DNA from: Platynereis dumerilii
Lineage: Eukaryota > Annelida > Polychaeta > Phyllodocida > Nereididae
Assembly: GCA_026936325.1 (NCBI GenBank)
Contig: JAPTHN010000018.1
Location: 14,575,300-14,639,299, forward strand
Length of the DNA stretch: 64,000 nt
Direction of reading: 5' to 3'
Shown: positions 1 through 11,879 of the stretch, in pieces
How positions within the stretch are numbered: the stretch's first letter is position 1
Layout: each line of letters begins with the position of its first letter
Notes under the pieces: model-generated
What the model was told of the DNA's origin: nothing
Databases searched by the model: none
Seen by the model: the letters and a program-made list of their open reading frames with translations, nothing else
Translations under genes and position numbers: made by a program

Positions 1-284
1 CATCATCTCTTTCCTGAACATTTCGTTGAAATCTCACCCGACCAGCAGCCGGTGCTGGTGAATTCCATTCTCCTTTGTCCTCTCCTCCGGAGGCAGAATC
101 AGTCTCGAAGTTGTACATCGATCTCAGGAACGGACCTGAAAGTCCATCTCGGGCCTTCTCGGAGAGCTTCCTCTTCTGTCTGAAATGATAAGGGGGACTT
201 TTGGGCCTCTCAGCCCGCTGGCCCTCCGAAATCACAGGATTATCTAAATCAGACATGCTGTGCTATGAAACAAAATGAACAAAT

Positions 285-600
285 ATGGGAGAGAAATTCC
301 TGCAAGTAAACAGCTGAAACATAATTGCCTGAAAATTCTGAAATAGAAATTTCTACAAGTAAAAGAAATTCCTGCAAGTAAACAGCTGAAACAGAATTAT
401 CTGAAAATTCTGAAATAGAAATTCCTGCAAGTAATAGAAATTTCTGCAAGTAAACAGCTGAAACAGAATTATCTGAAAATTCTGAAATGGAAATTTCCTG
501 CAAGAAATCGAAATTCCTGCAAGTAAACAGCTGAAACAGAATTATCTGAAAATTCTGAAATGGAAATTTCCTGAAAGTCAAAATTGCTGAAATAGAATCT
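285..600. repeat. Tandem repeat, about 80-bp unit
   Basis: Four to five imperfect copies of a unit containing CCTGCAAGTAAACAGCTGAA and TCTGAAAATTCTGAAAT. It forms the leader of the possible LTR element. The minus-strand open frame across it is only a consequence of the repeats. Confidence 0.8.
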
Positions 601-1309
601 CTAAAATCTGAAATAGAAATTCCTGTAAATACAACAGCTGAAAGAGAAATTCTGAAATTTCTGAAATGGAATTTCTGTAATTAATTCACTGAAATTAAAA
701 TTCCTGCAAACAATTTCTGAAATGTCAAACTGTTCAATAAAAGAATTTCCTGAAAGTTGAAAAAGTCTCCTGGAATTATAAGAACATTAATCAACAATTC
801 AATCAATCAATTTCCTGAAAGTGAAAATCAACGAACCCTGTCAACTGCGCCAATTCTTGTAACGCCCTGGGGGGGTCTATGCCAGTCTTAACTCTAGTAA
901 TAATGCAGAGTGCCAAGTGGTGCCCACAGGCAAACACTTCACTTCCAGTCAAGGCTACAACCCACAGGACGTCGACAAGAAATACAAACACGAATAAACA
1001 GTTTAAAAATTTAATATTCAGAAATCGTACATCTCATGGCAATCATTCTTACCAATTGAAATTCAAAGTCTTCACGTATCACTGGGTCTTCTCGATAATC
1101 TTCTTTCGCACTGAAATGATAAGGCTTGAACCTGAAATTGTATTCCGTGAATCCAATTCCTAGAAGTAAAAACCTGAAACTTGAATTCTAAAAATCCAAG
1201 GAAAAAACCTAATATCTGCAAAGTTAAATTCTGAAATTGAATTCCTAAAATTCAAAATCTGAAAGGAAAATGAAATTCAAAAATTTCAATCTCGGTATCG
1301 AATACCGAA

Positions 1310-1925
1310 AATGAAATTGGAAAATTTCTAAGTTCTGAAATCGAAATCTGAAAAGTTCAAAGTCTGAAATCGAAATCTGAAAATTTCAAAGTCTGAAATC
1401 GAAACCTGAAAATTTCAAAGTCTGAAATCGAAATCTGAAAAGTTCAAAGTCTGAAATCGAAATCTGAAAATTTCAAAGTCTGAAATCGAAATCTGAAAAA
1501 TGTCAAAGTCTGAAATTGAATTCCTAAAAATTTCAAAGTCTGAAATCAAAGGCCTAGAAAAATTCAAAGTCTGAAATCAAATGCCTGTATCGGGTACAGG
1601 CGAGATGAAATCTAAAATTTCTAAGTCCTGAAAATGGCCTGTATCGCTCACAGGCGGAAATTGAAAAGCTAGAAAAATTCAAAGTCTGAAATTGAATTCC
1701 TAAAAATTTCAAAGTCTGAAATCAAAGTCCTAGAAAAATTCAAAGTCTGAAATCAAGTGCCTGTATCGGGTACAGGCGAGATGAAATCTAAAATTTCTAA
1801 GTCCTGAAAATGGCCTGTATCGCTCACAGGCGGAAATTGAAAAGCTAGAAAAATTCAAAGTCTGAAATTGAATTCCTAAAAATTTCAAAGTCTGAAACTA
1901 AATGGCCTGTACAGTGTACAGGCGA
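1310..1925. repeat. Tandem array with embedded GCCTGT/ACAGGC hairpins
   Basis: A roughly 28-bp unit (TCTGAAATCGAAATCTGAAA) repeats from 1330 to 1560. It is followed by two copies of a roughly 180-bp unit and a shorter end. Inside are five short perfect hairpins with the same GCCTGT/ACAGGC stem and different loops: about 1581, 1638, 1760, 1812 and 1905. Confidence 0.8.
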
Positions 1926-2230
1926 ATAAAATCTGAAAATTCTCTAAGTTCTGAAAGGGAAGCCTGAAAGGTGAACCTGAAATTTTATTTCTGAAAGGGA
2001 AGGCTGAAATGAAGAGGACAGTGCCCAAATGTGGACTGACCCAGAGATTTGGATCTCCCTCCTTTTTGTTTACTTTCTGCTGCTCTCTGATTGGTCGAAA
2101 TGCTGCTCCCTGATTGGCTGGCACCGCTCCAGCTGGTTGAGTCACAAAAATAAAATGGCCTCTGCTGCTGGCTGCTTGTGTTTGTTGACACTGCATTTTC
2201 ATTCATTTCGGACATAAAACAACTGTCGGC

Positions 2231-2984
2231 ATCCGGTTTTCGGCTGTGGGTGATGAAAACAAGTACCCATCTGGATTATGCATACTGGAAAAGGCTGTAC
2301 TAGCCACGATAACATCAAGGCAGATGAAAACAGGCAAAATTTCTGCTGGAGCAGATTGTCAAAAGTTGTGTTTCTTGCTGGGCCTGCCTCCACAGCCTTC
2401 AAATGTCACACTGGGGTTAGTAGCTCTAAACTACATCACATCCTGACCAACTTGACACTAAATGGTGATTGCCAAAAATATTTGGTTGCTACATTTACGG
2501 TGACTGAAATTTTGAAGAAAACACAGACTGAAAATAATGCTTTTGTAAACAAACAAAATGGCAGCAGGCTGTCAAAAATGACAAAAAATGATGAAAAGGC
2601 CAGGGTGTTTCATATGGTTTTTGCGGCAAAAGATGCGTCTATTAAAGGGCAATTAGGATATGAATATTTTGTATTGATTATATTATTTTTTTATATTATT
2701 TTATCAGAATAAAGCAATAAGTGACCGAAAAACAGCATTTTTGCTGTTTTTTTCAGTGATTCTGTAGTGTTTGGAGGAGAAAAGTCTGCTATAAAGTTTC
2801 TAAAATAAAATCCATCATCAAGTATATAATTTTTGGAGCCCACAAGTGTGAACATTTTTTTTGTGAGTGATATAGTTATTGATATCTGATGAGATACATT
2901 TTAAATCTGTAGTTCAAAAGAAACACAGTCTTGCAGCAGCTCAGAATTCCAGCCCTTTTCTTAACATTTTCTACAAAAAACCAT
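2231..2984. other. Unassigned AT-rich intergenic or intronic DNA
   Basis: Contains an open plus-strand frame (2278-2712) of low-complexity, Lys/Asn-rich composition. I see no family motif, splice context or repeat boundary, so I do not call a gene. Confidence 0.4.
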
Positions 2985-3112
2985 ATGATATAACAGTTAT
3001 TGCACATCACCTCATGCAATATCAGTTTTTATGGCACCTCGTGCAATATTAGTCACCTCGGTGCCATAAAAACTGATATTGCACTCGGTGCTGTGCGATA
3101 ACTGTATAATAT
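2985..3112. mobile_element. Foldback MITE, about 128 bp
   Basis: The two halves are inverted copies: ATAACAGTTATTGCACA on the left pairs with TGTGCGATAACTGTAT on the right, and ATATCAGTTTTTATGGCACC pairs with its complement around 3058-3085. It is bounded by TA-rich sequence and has no coding capacity. It sits directly before another TIR element. Confidence 0.75.
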
Positions 3113-3137
3113 TTTAGTTAAATTGCAATTGAATTTA

Positions 3138-4028
3138 GAGTGGGTCGGGGCAAGAAGCCCGGTTAGGTGAGAAGCCCCCCCAGGGTTATTTCTAAACTTA
3201 CATTTTTGGTGCTTTTTCTTATTGATAGGATTGAAGCTAGAGGCTTTTTAGGTGGCGTCACAAATTTTCAAGGCATTCAGCACCAAACCATAGTCGTAAT
3301 TAAAGAAACAAAAAAAGGTGCATGGTTTTTGTAACTTTGATTAATTCTTTGAAAGTGGTTGTCAGAAATAACTTTGGAAATTTTTAAAAGTATAATGGAT
3401 ATCTGCATTGCTTCACTTTATGACCATCACATAAATATGATTTGGATCATGTATTTTGCATTTTAGCTCAAAATATAGAGGTCAAATTAAAATATGTGGG
3501 TTTGGGGCGAGAGGCCCCACATGGTGTGGGGCATGGGGCCCCCTTCACTGAGGCCTCGAAGCTGCTTCAGGAACCATTTAATAATGTGTGCTTTACCTTA
3601 AATCTTGATAGAATAGCTAATTGAAATAGAAAAAATTTTGGCCGAAATTGAAAAAGGACAAAAAATATTTAAAAATAAATGTATGAACAGAAAAATTCAG
3701 AAATTCAGAAAAAGTGAATAGAATGCCTTAAAAAAGATAGAAGAACCCCAAGAAATAACTTTCAAGCTGAATGCGCTCGCAAAAAAAATTCCCATAGGAT
3801 TATAATAGGGGGGCTTCTTGCCCGATGGGTGGGGTAAGAAGGCCATTTTAATTTTTTTACGAAAAGGGCCGTTACTCCTTTATTAAAATTGGTAGACATT
3901 CGTTTCACTAGTTATAAGTAGAGTCAAGTGATCCCTTCCTGACAGCATAAGCATTCAAATAATCGACCACAAAAAGTAGGTCAAATCGCTCCTCGAAGTT
4001 AAGGGGGGCTGCATGCCCCGCGCTACTC
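3138..4028. mobile_element. TIR element, about 890 bp, TA-flanked (mariner-like MITE)
   Basis: The left end GAGTGGGTCGGGGCAAG and the reverse complement of the right end (GAGTAGCGCGGGGCATG) match imperfectly, and each is flanked by TA. Internal G/C-rich segments repeat the same AAGAAGCCC motif near 3160 and 3810. No transposase is visible. Superfamily is inferred from the TA target only. Confidence 0.6.
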
Positions 4029-4344
4029 TATATGTTCTCAAAAAGCAAAATACAGAATGTCTCAGTAGAAGCATTTGCAACTATTTTGGTATTTGCTGGA
4101 TCATGAGGTAACGTTACCCAGACACAATAGTAGTTACCAGATACGTTGTTGAATAGATAAACAGACAGATTGATAGATGAACTTTGTCTGCTTTTTTGTT
4201 TGCTAATATTTATTATATATTAGTTATTTGTCATAATATGTAAATGGCACTGCCATGAAATTCGCGCAGAAATGTCATAGAACTACTGCATTATCTTCAA
4301 CCTTCCATGCAAAAGGTCAATTTATCTTTTTAACGGACTGGGCA

Positions 4345-4530
4345 AATGGATAGATAGAATAGATAGATAGAATAGATAGATAGAATAGATAGATAGAATA
4401 GATAGATAGAATAGATAGATAGAATAGATAGATAGAATAGATAGATAGAATAGATAGAATAGACAGAATAGATAGAATAGATGGATAGATAGAATAGATA
4501 GATAGACAGAATAGATAGATAGATTGCACT
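4345..4530. repeat. Microsatellite (AGATAGATAGAAT)n
   Basis: Perfect to near-perfect 13-bp unit made of GATA-type tetramers, about 14 copies. The minus-strand open frame over it (Ile/Leu/Ser/Tyr only) is an artefact. Confidence 0.95.
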
Positions 4531-5098
4531 ATTGTGTAGTTCAAATATGTGTTAAATGTGGATCTATTATGTTAAATTGTTGATGTTACATAACTGAGAT
4601 CAATAAAACCATAGCTATTTAGAGATGATCGTTTACTATTAGACTGTTACATAATTTGTTGATAGTCAATGAAGATTATGATTTCTTACTTGGAGCCATT
4701 TAAGTCATTAACTTCTGTGTTGACTTTTAATTTTCAGTCACTTACAATCAGGGGTATGGAAATTATTTCCACTGCTGATACACATGTTGACTTAAATCCC
4801 TGAAATATATCATTGGAGGTTCTTATACGACAAGACTGAAATTTTAAAGCTATTTTGGAATATATTTGAGGTATTTTAATTATTTACTAAACTAAACTCT
4901 GACTAAACTACTAGCTCTACTTTGATGGCAACTACAGGAACTTCCTGTTCTGGCAGTCACTGTAGACAGGAGCACCACACAGAATGAGCTGTCCTTGTGC
5001 TAAGTGAGCTTCGCTCATATATTATACAGTGTATCCAATATTCATCATTTCTCTTTTAATATTGCAATTAATTGTTAATTCTCTTTATTCTCTTGCAG
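4531..5098. other. Intronic sequence before the first ankyrin exon
   Basis: No repeat boundary or coding signal is visible. It ends in a pyrimidine-rich tract and TTGCAG acceptor at 5093-5098, which defines the start of the next exon. Confidence 0.5.
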
Positions 5099-5803
5099 CT
5101 TCTTGTTTTGGTACATTGATGACTGCGATATTGGCAAGGAAAGGAATTCACATTTTGTTGGCGTACTGACATTCCTCATCAAAGAAGGAGCAGATCCCTT
5201 TGATAGCAGTAATTTCAGTCGGTTTCTAAAGAAGTTCAGTCCTCATCTGTCAGACTCATTGATGCCCTCAGTTTCAACTTTTCTGGAGGAAGCATTCAAG
5301 AAATGGGAAGTGTCAAGGAAAAAAGAAAGCATCTTGTATGATATCATCAAGAATCTTCCTATTGAGATAATAAGAGGAGATTCAATTCATCTTTCTTCTC
5401 TCAAGGAACTCATTGTTAGAAATTGCCTTGAAATTATTAAAAGCAATCCCCATCTTTGTGATTATGAAGACACAGAGGGGAAAACTCCACTTCACAAACT
5501 GATGGAGATAATTTTGAAGGATGATTTATGGAAAAGCATGCCAGGATTAGTTGCAGGAACTGACAAACTTTGGAATCTCATGTCTGGATTGATAACAAAT
5601 AAGAATGTTAACATCAAGGACAAAGACAAAGTGGCACCTTACTCTTTGATTCTCTGGTGGCAGAATTCTGTGACAGATCTTCAGATAATTGATGCGGACA
5701 AAAATGAAAAATTGGCAAAAAAGATTCAGGATGTGAAGAAACAGTTCCGGGAAAAAGGGGCTAGTGAGGAAGATGCTCTTGATGGAGTGATATACATGAA
5801 GAG
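5099..5803 (+). CDS. Ankyrin-cGAS-like receptor, internal exon A (ankyrin-like region)
   Basis: Internal exon of about 235 codons, opened by a TTGCAG acceptor and closed by AG|GTGAGT. It enters in phase 2 and leaves in phase 2, which matches the exon at 39768: joining them restores an Arg codon and keeps the frame. The protein is alpha-helical and charged, begins FLFWYIDDCDIG, and has ankyrin-type signatures (GKTPLHKLM near 5478, and NVNIKDKDKVAPYSLI near 5605). No start codon is implied; the exon is open at its acceptor side. It probably forms the first visible part of a multi-domain receptor whose N terminus is elsewhere. Alternatively it belongs to a separate, related ankyrin gene, because 34 kb separates it from its phase-matched partner. 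Confidence 0.7.
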
Positions 5804-6879
5804 GTGAGTGAGTCACTAAAGTTATTATTAGGTTTGCACTTACTGTACTGACAAGGAACAACAACAGTTATACAATAAAACACCACCTGAGAAATGTTAG
5901 AGTACATCGTCTGCCCTCTGAAATTGAAAAATTTGATGTATTCTTTTGCAGTTTTCACATGTTGTTCCTTTGCCAGTGAAAGGACACTCTGGAAAAGTTC
6001 AATAAGACTGGATGTGGCCTTATGGTGGCCTTAATATTGCCTTAAAGTGCAGTCTAAAATTGACAAAAGTGATGCTTTGCAAAGTCGCGATTAAAAATGT
6101 CTGGCTTGTGGTGAGATAGTGACGTCTCAACCGGTAAGGAACAGTTTCTTATAATGCCCCCCTCAAAATTAACATGGAAGAGATAGGAAAAGCCACGGAG
6201 CGCCCCTTATTCACCCCATGTAATGGCTCCCCTCAGGCCATTTCTAGATACGCCCATGGCAAAGCCAGAGCTTTTTGAAGAAGGACTAAATGCAGAACTT
6301 CGCCAAGAGACCATAATACAAGGCTGATTTTAAAATTTAAAAACCTACATGAATGAAGTAGACCATCCCTAATTCAATGCAATTAAGGCCTGGTGCATGC
6401 ACCTTGTGACTTTTTATTTTGAAGCCTACGGAACGATGGTCGCTGTGTTTTTCTGCCTTCTTTGAAAGAGCAGTCGTGCACGGTAATCTATCTGGTACAT
6501 TATAATCTCTATATATTTCAAATTTCAGCCAAATCGGATGATTATTACCTTAGATATAATGCAAAACGTTTTCGAAAATGTGATGAAATGCACAATTTTA
6601 GGGTGACACCCTCAAGAATACTTTATTCCTGGCCATGAGACAAAAATACTGCCCACATTTTTCATAGATATTGTGTACCAACGTATTTATTCAACATCTG
6701 AGGTGGTTGAATGAGAGTTTTGATCCATTAATATCTGAAATTAGGCATATAAAAAATTTAGCAAACTGAATGGCTCAAATGAAGCCAAATTTTAATTTTT
6801 TGAGAGTGTTGTCTGCATAAGCCGATTATGCGAAGAAGAAATAACTCATAGAAATCAGTTTCTCTGTAAAAACATCCCT
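5804..6879. other. Intronic DNA with no recognised feature
   Basis: No long frame, TIR pair or tandem repeat is evident. Confidence 0.4.
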
Positions 6880-7570
6880 CCCGAGCAGCTACGTAAATCA
6901 AACCTTTCCCTACGTAATTATTTTGGTTAGAATCAAACGTTTGGCCAAACAATGTATGACAAAGGTAGGGCAAAGGTAATTTCCAAACGTTGCACTCAGA
7001 TGGAAAACCAAACGTAGGTCGCAACCTTAGTAAGAGGTTGGCAGATAGTTTGTTTTATAGTCTGGCCTAACGTTCGAGTCATACGTAAGTCATACCTTTG
7101 GTTGAGAGGTTGGGAGAATGTTTGGTCGTAACGTTTGGCTAAACGTGTCAGTCATACGTAAGTCATACCTTTGGTTGAGAGGTTTGAAGAACGTTTGACT
7201 ATTACGTATGACCATACCTTTGATTCAAAGGTTTGTTGAACATTCATTTGAGAGGTTTTTAAAACCTTAGACTATTACGTAAGTGATACCTTTGGTTGAG
7301 AGGTTTGAAGGAAGTTTGACAACTACGTATGACCGTACCTTTGATTAATAGGTTTGTTGAACATTCATTTGAGAGGTTTTTACAACCGTAGACTTTTATG
7401 TATGACCATACCTTTGATTCATAGGTTTAACAAAGGTATGGTCGCACATTTGGCAATACATAAGTTCCAAGGTTTCTCCAATGTGTTTTTGATATGTATG
7501 GACAACGTTTGAAAGTAATGTTCAGGGAAAACGTCTGATCATACGTATCTGCCAAAGGTTTGTTGAAGGT
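6880..7570. repeat. ACGT/AGGTTTG-rich tandem array, about 122-bp unit
   Basis: Two clear consecutive copies of a roughly 122-bp unit (about 7168-7289 and 7290-7410) share ACCTTTGGTTGAGAGGTTTG and GGTTTGTTGAACATTCATTT. Diverged copies extend on both sides. Units contain many TACGTA and AAACGTTTG motifs in both orientations, so the array has strong inverted symmetry. No coding potential. Confidence 0.75.
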
Positions 7571-7619
7571 TTGCACAAAGTTGCAGAACCTGGGATCCTG
7601 AGTGTCAGAGAGCCTTGTA

Positions 7620-8330
7620 GCGCCATCTATTCCATACCTAATTCAATCTATCTCGTAACTTTGAGATAACAAAACCTCCAACAGGATGCTTGCTGGTGAT
7701 AATTGGATGAAGCCATAGAGAAATAGTAGCTGCACCAGTACAAAAATTACCAAATAAATATCTTTTAAATTATGTAAGATTAGATTGGGCAAAAAAAATG
7801 TCCCCAAGTACTGCTCAACCACAAATGACCAAGAGAGAATCACTTAAGACCGGAGTTGAAGTGAGCTTACTTGCAGCTCTCCTGAATGCCACCTATCCAA
7901 GACCAATTTGGATTGGGATTTTTCCAACTCTTCAGAGTTGAAGTATTAATCCCTCACAAGGTAAGTGAATTTTGTTATTTATATTTATATATTGTAGTCC
8001 TTAAATGGACTGCAGACTGCTTGGTAAAACAAGGAAGAAAAGTCTGCCTATTTTGGAGCCACCTTCAGTGCTTGCTGCCTGGCTCTGCTCTCTCTATCTC
8101 TCTGTTTTTCTCTCTTCACTGTTTTAATTCATGTTTTCTCTTTGCAGGTGTTCAACAAAAATCCAAACCAAGCACAACCCCTAAATAAATAAAAATTCTT
8201 GAAACCCCTCCCCCCCAAAAAAAAATCCTGCAGCAAAAATCAAATCAGAACATTCTTTTATCATATATCAACAAAACAACAATTTTATCATATATATAAG
8301 GGCCATTGTATAAGGGCTTTATTATTTTTT
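7620..8330. other. Unassigned intronic DNA with splice-like signals
   Basis: A TTGCAG acceptor at 7871-7876 and CAAG|GTAAGT donor at 7960 enclose 84 bp. A second TTTGCAG acceptor ends at 8146, and an AATAAA occurs near 8187. All three frames of the 84-bp segment contain stops, so any transcript would be non-coding. Confidence 0.25.
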
Positions 8331-8760
8331 TTCCACGGGGGCCGGGTGGCTGGACCGCAAGAAGCAATGCGGCAGTCCCCCGGGCCCCTCCGAGCGCTCC
8401 GCCCCTGGCCGGCGCCTCCCTAGTACAGTGAATCCACATCTTTCAGATCGCCGATTGACATGATGATTGTGAAGCATACACACCAGCTAGAGTCCGTCCG
8501 AAGGAGTCATTTGACCCATACACATCCTAGAATCAATCGGCCATGGTTAAATAAATCGTTACGGTGGTATAAATGATGTTCTAGACCGATATAAATCTAA
8601 TGAACACGAGCGTCCTGCCCAGCAATGGCCGCCCTCCTCCGAATTCTGCGCATGCGCAAGAACCAGCGCGCTGGGCTGGCCTGCCACGCCTGACGCCCCA
8701 GAGGCGTATAACGACCATTGCTTCAACGTGGGGGGTACGTAGTCAATGGAGGTTGGAGAC
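8330..8760. promoter_or_regulatory. GC-rich, CpG-containing segment with an NRF1-type site
   Basis: This stretch is much richer in G+C and CpG than its surroundings. At about 8647-8658 it has the palindrome TGCGCATGCGCA, which matches the known NRF1 consensus, a promoter-associated site in animals. GC-rich blocks at 8335-8420 and 8620-8740 flank it. No first exon is evident next to it. It may be a real promoter or CpG-rich repeat debris. Confidence 0.3.
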
Positions 8761-9442
8761 AAACGCAATATTTACGATATATACGTACGTAATAATCTCG
8801 TAACCAATTGTCGACAAAATACGTAGTTTCTGAACGTTGGGTCCGATGTGAATGGGAGGTTTAATGCTTCCTTAAACCAACGTTCCTCAAAGGAAATTGT
8901 CCACAAGGGATTGTTTTTACATTAATCCGATCATAAAGTATTCTATTGCCACCTTCCATTAACTTAATAGCTGATAAAAGCATCTTTATCACAAGATATT
9001 TGTGTGTCCCAACCATAACATTGAAAACAACAAGATGAACTCCTATCCAGTATTTCACTGACAGATACTTTGGAAAGCCATGTCCTTAAACTGAGTTTCC
9101 TTGGCACATACACAATTCATTGCACTTCAGGTTTTTTGGTTACTGAGAATACTTCACGAACAGTAATACAAAGATGAAAGTATCCCAACCATAACGGTTT
9201 TGTCCCAACCATATGCCTCACATAAATGGCTATTCTACAAGAGTAATAGAGTTTTGCCAGGTCTGGTAACTATATTATTACAAAACCAGCTAAGAAGAAG
9301 AGGTACAATTTATTTTCGGAATAATTCAAATTGATATCATGCCATCACTTGCTCTTGAATGACGTAACTCTTTGGATAGCAAAAATGTGCCGGAGAAGAA
9401 TGATTAGCCTTGTTATGCCATATAGCAGAATGTCTATTTAAT

Positions 9443-11872
9443 TAGGGGGTGGTGATAAAAATGAACTTCCAAATTTCAAATGGAAACTATCCAAACATTG
9501 TTAAGACAGAAAAATGCAGCAAATTGATGTATTACACATAGCTGTAGCTTTATTTTTGATCCCTCCCAAGCTCATCTGAAGATAATAAACTTTTGAGCTA
9601 AAATTATTACGTTTTTTGAAATCACGGTTATTGATTACTTGATGTAGGTGATAGCTATCCCATTGAGAATGGTGCCATTGTCTTCGTTGTAAAGAGAGCT
9701 TTCAAATGAGTACCAATATGATATGTATTGATGTATATTTGACCACTTTTAAGCATTTGAATTGATATAGCATTGAACTATCATAATCATAATCAGACTA
9801 TTATAATGAGAGTCTGTTCCATGAGGAGCTTGCATGCAAAATTGCCAAACATGCATGCTCTTGGAGATTTAGGAGCATAGAACATGTTTATTAATTTTAG
9901 CATCCTTTTCTGATGTAACTTCTTGTAGAATCAAAGGTGGCTGCAAAAAACGGATGAAAAGGCGGCCGGGGAGAAGCATTTAATCCTATTTCAGCCCTAA
10001 TTAAAAATTAATTACCTCCAAATGGCAGGCCATTTTCTATACATGTTTGTAGAGAGGAAAATAAAGTTCTTCTTATATGTCTAAAAGTTATGGACATTAA
10101 AAGCATCATGCATTTATATCCATCATTCTGGACTGCGGCCAAAATTCCGGAATGGCAGTTTATCCTTTTCAGGCCTGTAGTAACGGTACTGATGCAAAGA
10201 CATTGTAGAGAGGCTGATGGAAGGTGGCCTTGCTTTTCTGGTCCAGAAACTGTTTTACACAAAATTCCTGTGGAGAACACAAAATTCCTGTGGAAACAAT
10301 TGTCAAAATTGCCAGGTAATTTATAAAGGAACTAATTTTGTGTTTCTTAGGCCAAGAAACTCATCAGGCAGTGACAGGCACTATTTAAAGCAAGGAAAGC
10401 AATTCATATGTTTCCATAACACACATGCCTATAAAGACATTTCAAAATCCCACTACAATGGCAAGCTGTTAGGTAATTTAGTAGTGAATAATATTTGAGT
10501 CAGCACTCAGCATTGTGTAACAATGTCAAATAGGTATGATTTTCAAATCTGTGCTGGTTTTAATTTAATTCCGATAAACTGATAAGTTTCCATGAAATTT
10601 CTAGAGCTATCTTAACGATTTTTTAATTTTGTGAGAGATGATGGTGGTATTTTTTCATAATCTTCATCAAAAATTCCCTTACCCAGGAAACAAAGAAACC
10701 TAGAAACTTGTCATTAAAATTCTCTCAATTAGCGACTGAATGGGACCAGGCATCTCTTTACTAATACTTTTTGTACTTCGATGATACCCAATATAATACT
10801 TGCGATGTCAATTTGATTTAAGGGAGGCTTATCCCGCTTGTTGGTGACAGCCAAATAATGGGATTATGCATCTGATTTTCACTGTAAAACCAATTATGAC
10901 AAGTCAAGCCTCCTCTTGATCATGACTAATCAAACAGCCTCTATGTTTCCAATGTTGAAAGTAGAGAAGATGACACTTCATCCGCTGTCGTGAGTCACAA
11001 AGTGCATTTTTCACAGAGAACTGGTTTTCTTTTATTTACTACATCAAAGTGACAGACTGTAATGAGTTGCATGACCCAAGATGTAACGAAATAACCTCTC
11101 ATCTGGCTTTGACTATCAATTTTGGACTGAAATAAGAGTGAATTATGAATTCTTTGATTAGACAAATTAACATCAGTCATGTCCTCATTTAGTAGCACAT
11201 TTACTTAGGATTTATTACATGAATCACTGCTCATATGGCTTTAAAGCACAGAATCCCTCGACCTAAAAGTAATATACATGTAAAATTGTAAATCAGCCTG
11301 TAAATTATCACTCAATGTCAAATACCGGGTGAAATAGGGCAAAAATGATATTTTTGTGTGTCAGACGAAACATTGTCCACCACATTGAATTGAAGAAGCA
11401 GATTTTATCAGAAAAAATATAAACATGCATTTTTGGGCAAAAAGGAGATATAGCAACTTGATTTGCACATTTCTAGCCAACATTTCTACAGAAGCCATAT
11501 AATTACCACAAAGAGAACTGACTTTGTAGCTTATACCGTTGAATTTATCAGTACATTGCACCTGAAAAATGGAGCAGATTGATCATGTTGGTATTCAAAT
11601 GAAAGCTCTTTTCATACTGAAGCCAATGGTGTTAATATAATTAACCTAAACATCACTAGGCGAAAGATACAGCAAACCGCGACTTCGCAAGTAACCAAAA
11701 AACTACCGAAAATGAACAAAACTTTCAATCGGTCTTGGGAGGGACCAATAATAATGCTACAGACATGTATTATACCTTTTTGGAAACCATTTCTCACCCT
11801 TAACAAAACCTAAATAGTTTCCATTTGATTATCAGCAATTTGATTTTTTCCATGATTTATCACCACCCCCTA
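9443..11872. mobile_element. 2.4-kb non-coding TIR element
   Basis: The left end TAGGGGGTGGTGATAAA is repeated inverted at the right end, and both ends are flanked by ATTTAAT (9436-9442 and 11873-11879). A second inverted match (AAATGGAAACTAT) lies just inside each end. The interior has only short frames, so it is non-autonomous. The 7-bp flank does not fix a superfamily. Confidence 0.75.
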
Positions 11873-11879
11873 ATTTAAT

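Larger units (their letters stand above)
1..2221 (-). mobile_element. Possible LTR retrotransposon 5' end, cut by window edge
   Basis: On the minus strand an open frame starts with ATG at 256 and runs off the window (MSDLDNPVISEG..., hydrophilic and basic, gag-like in position only). Upstream of it lie a repeat-rich leader (about 260-800), a candidate primer-binding site at 837-852 (TGGCGCAGTTGACAGG) and a candidate LTR from about 858 to 2221 with TG and CA ends. The outer part of that LTR has two CCAAT boxes (near 2090 and 2112). Family is undetermined; the second LTR would lie outside the window, so the LTR call cannot be confirmed here. Only the start is visible, so I cannot say whether the element is whole or broken. 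An ordinary host exon with repeat-rich upstream DNA is the alternative. Confidence 0.35.

Noticed and set aside
2278-2712. 144-codon plus-strand frame as a gene
   Set aside because: Low-complexity composition, no splice or family support, and it ends in an AT-rich tail.
4317-4544. 75-codon Ile/Tyr/Ser/Leu-rich minus frame
   Set aside because: Translation of the GATA-type microsatellite.
7877-8190. Small two-exon host gene
   Set aside because: Splice-like signals and AATAAA are present, but all frames of the first segment contain stops, and such signals arise by chance.
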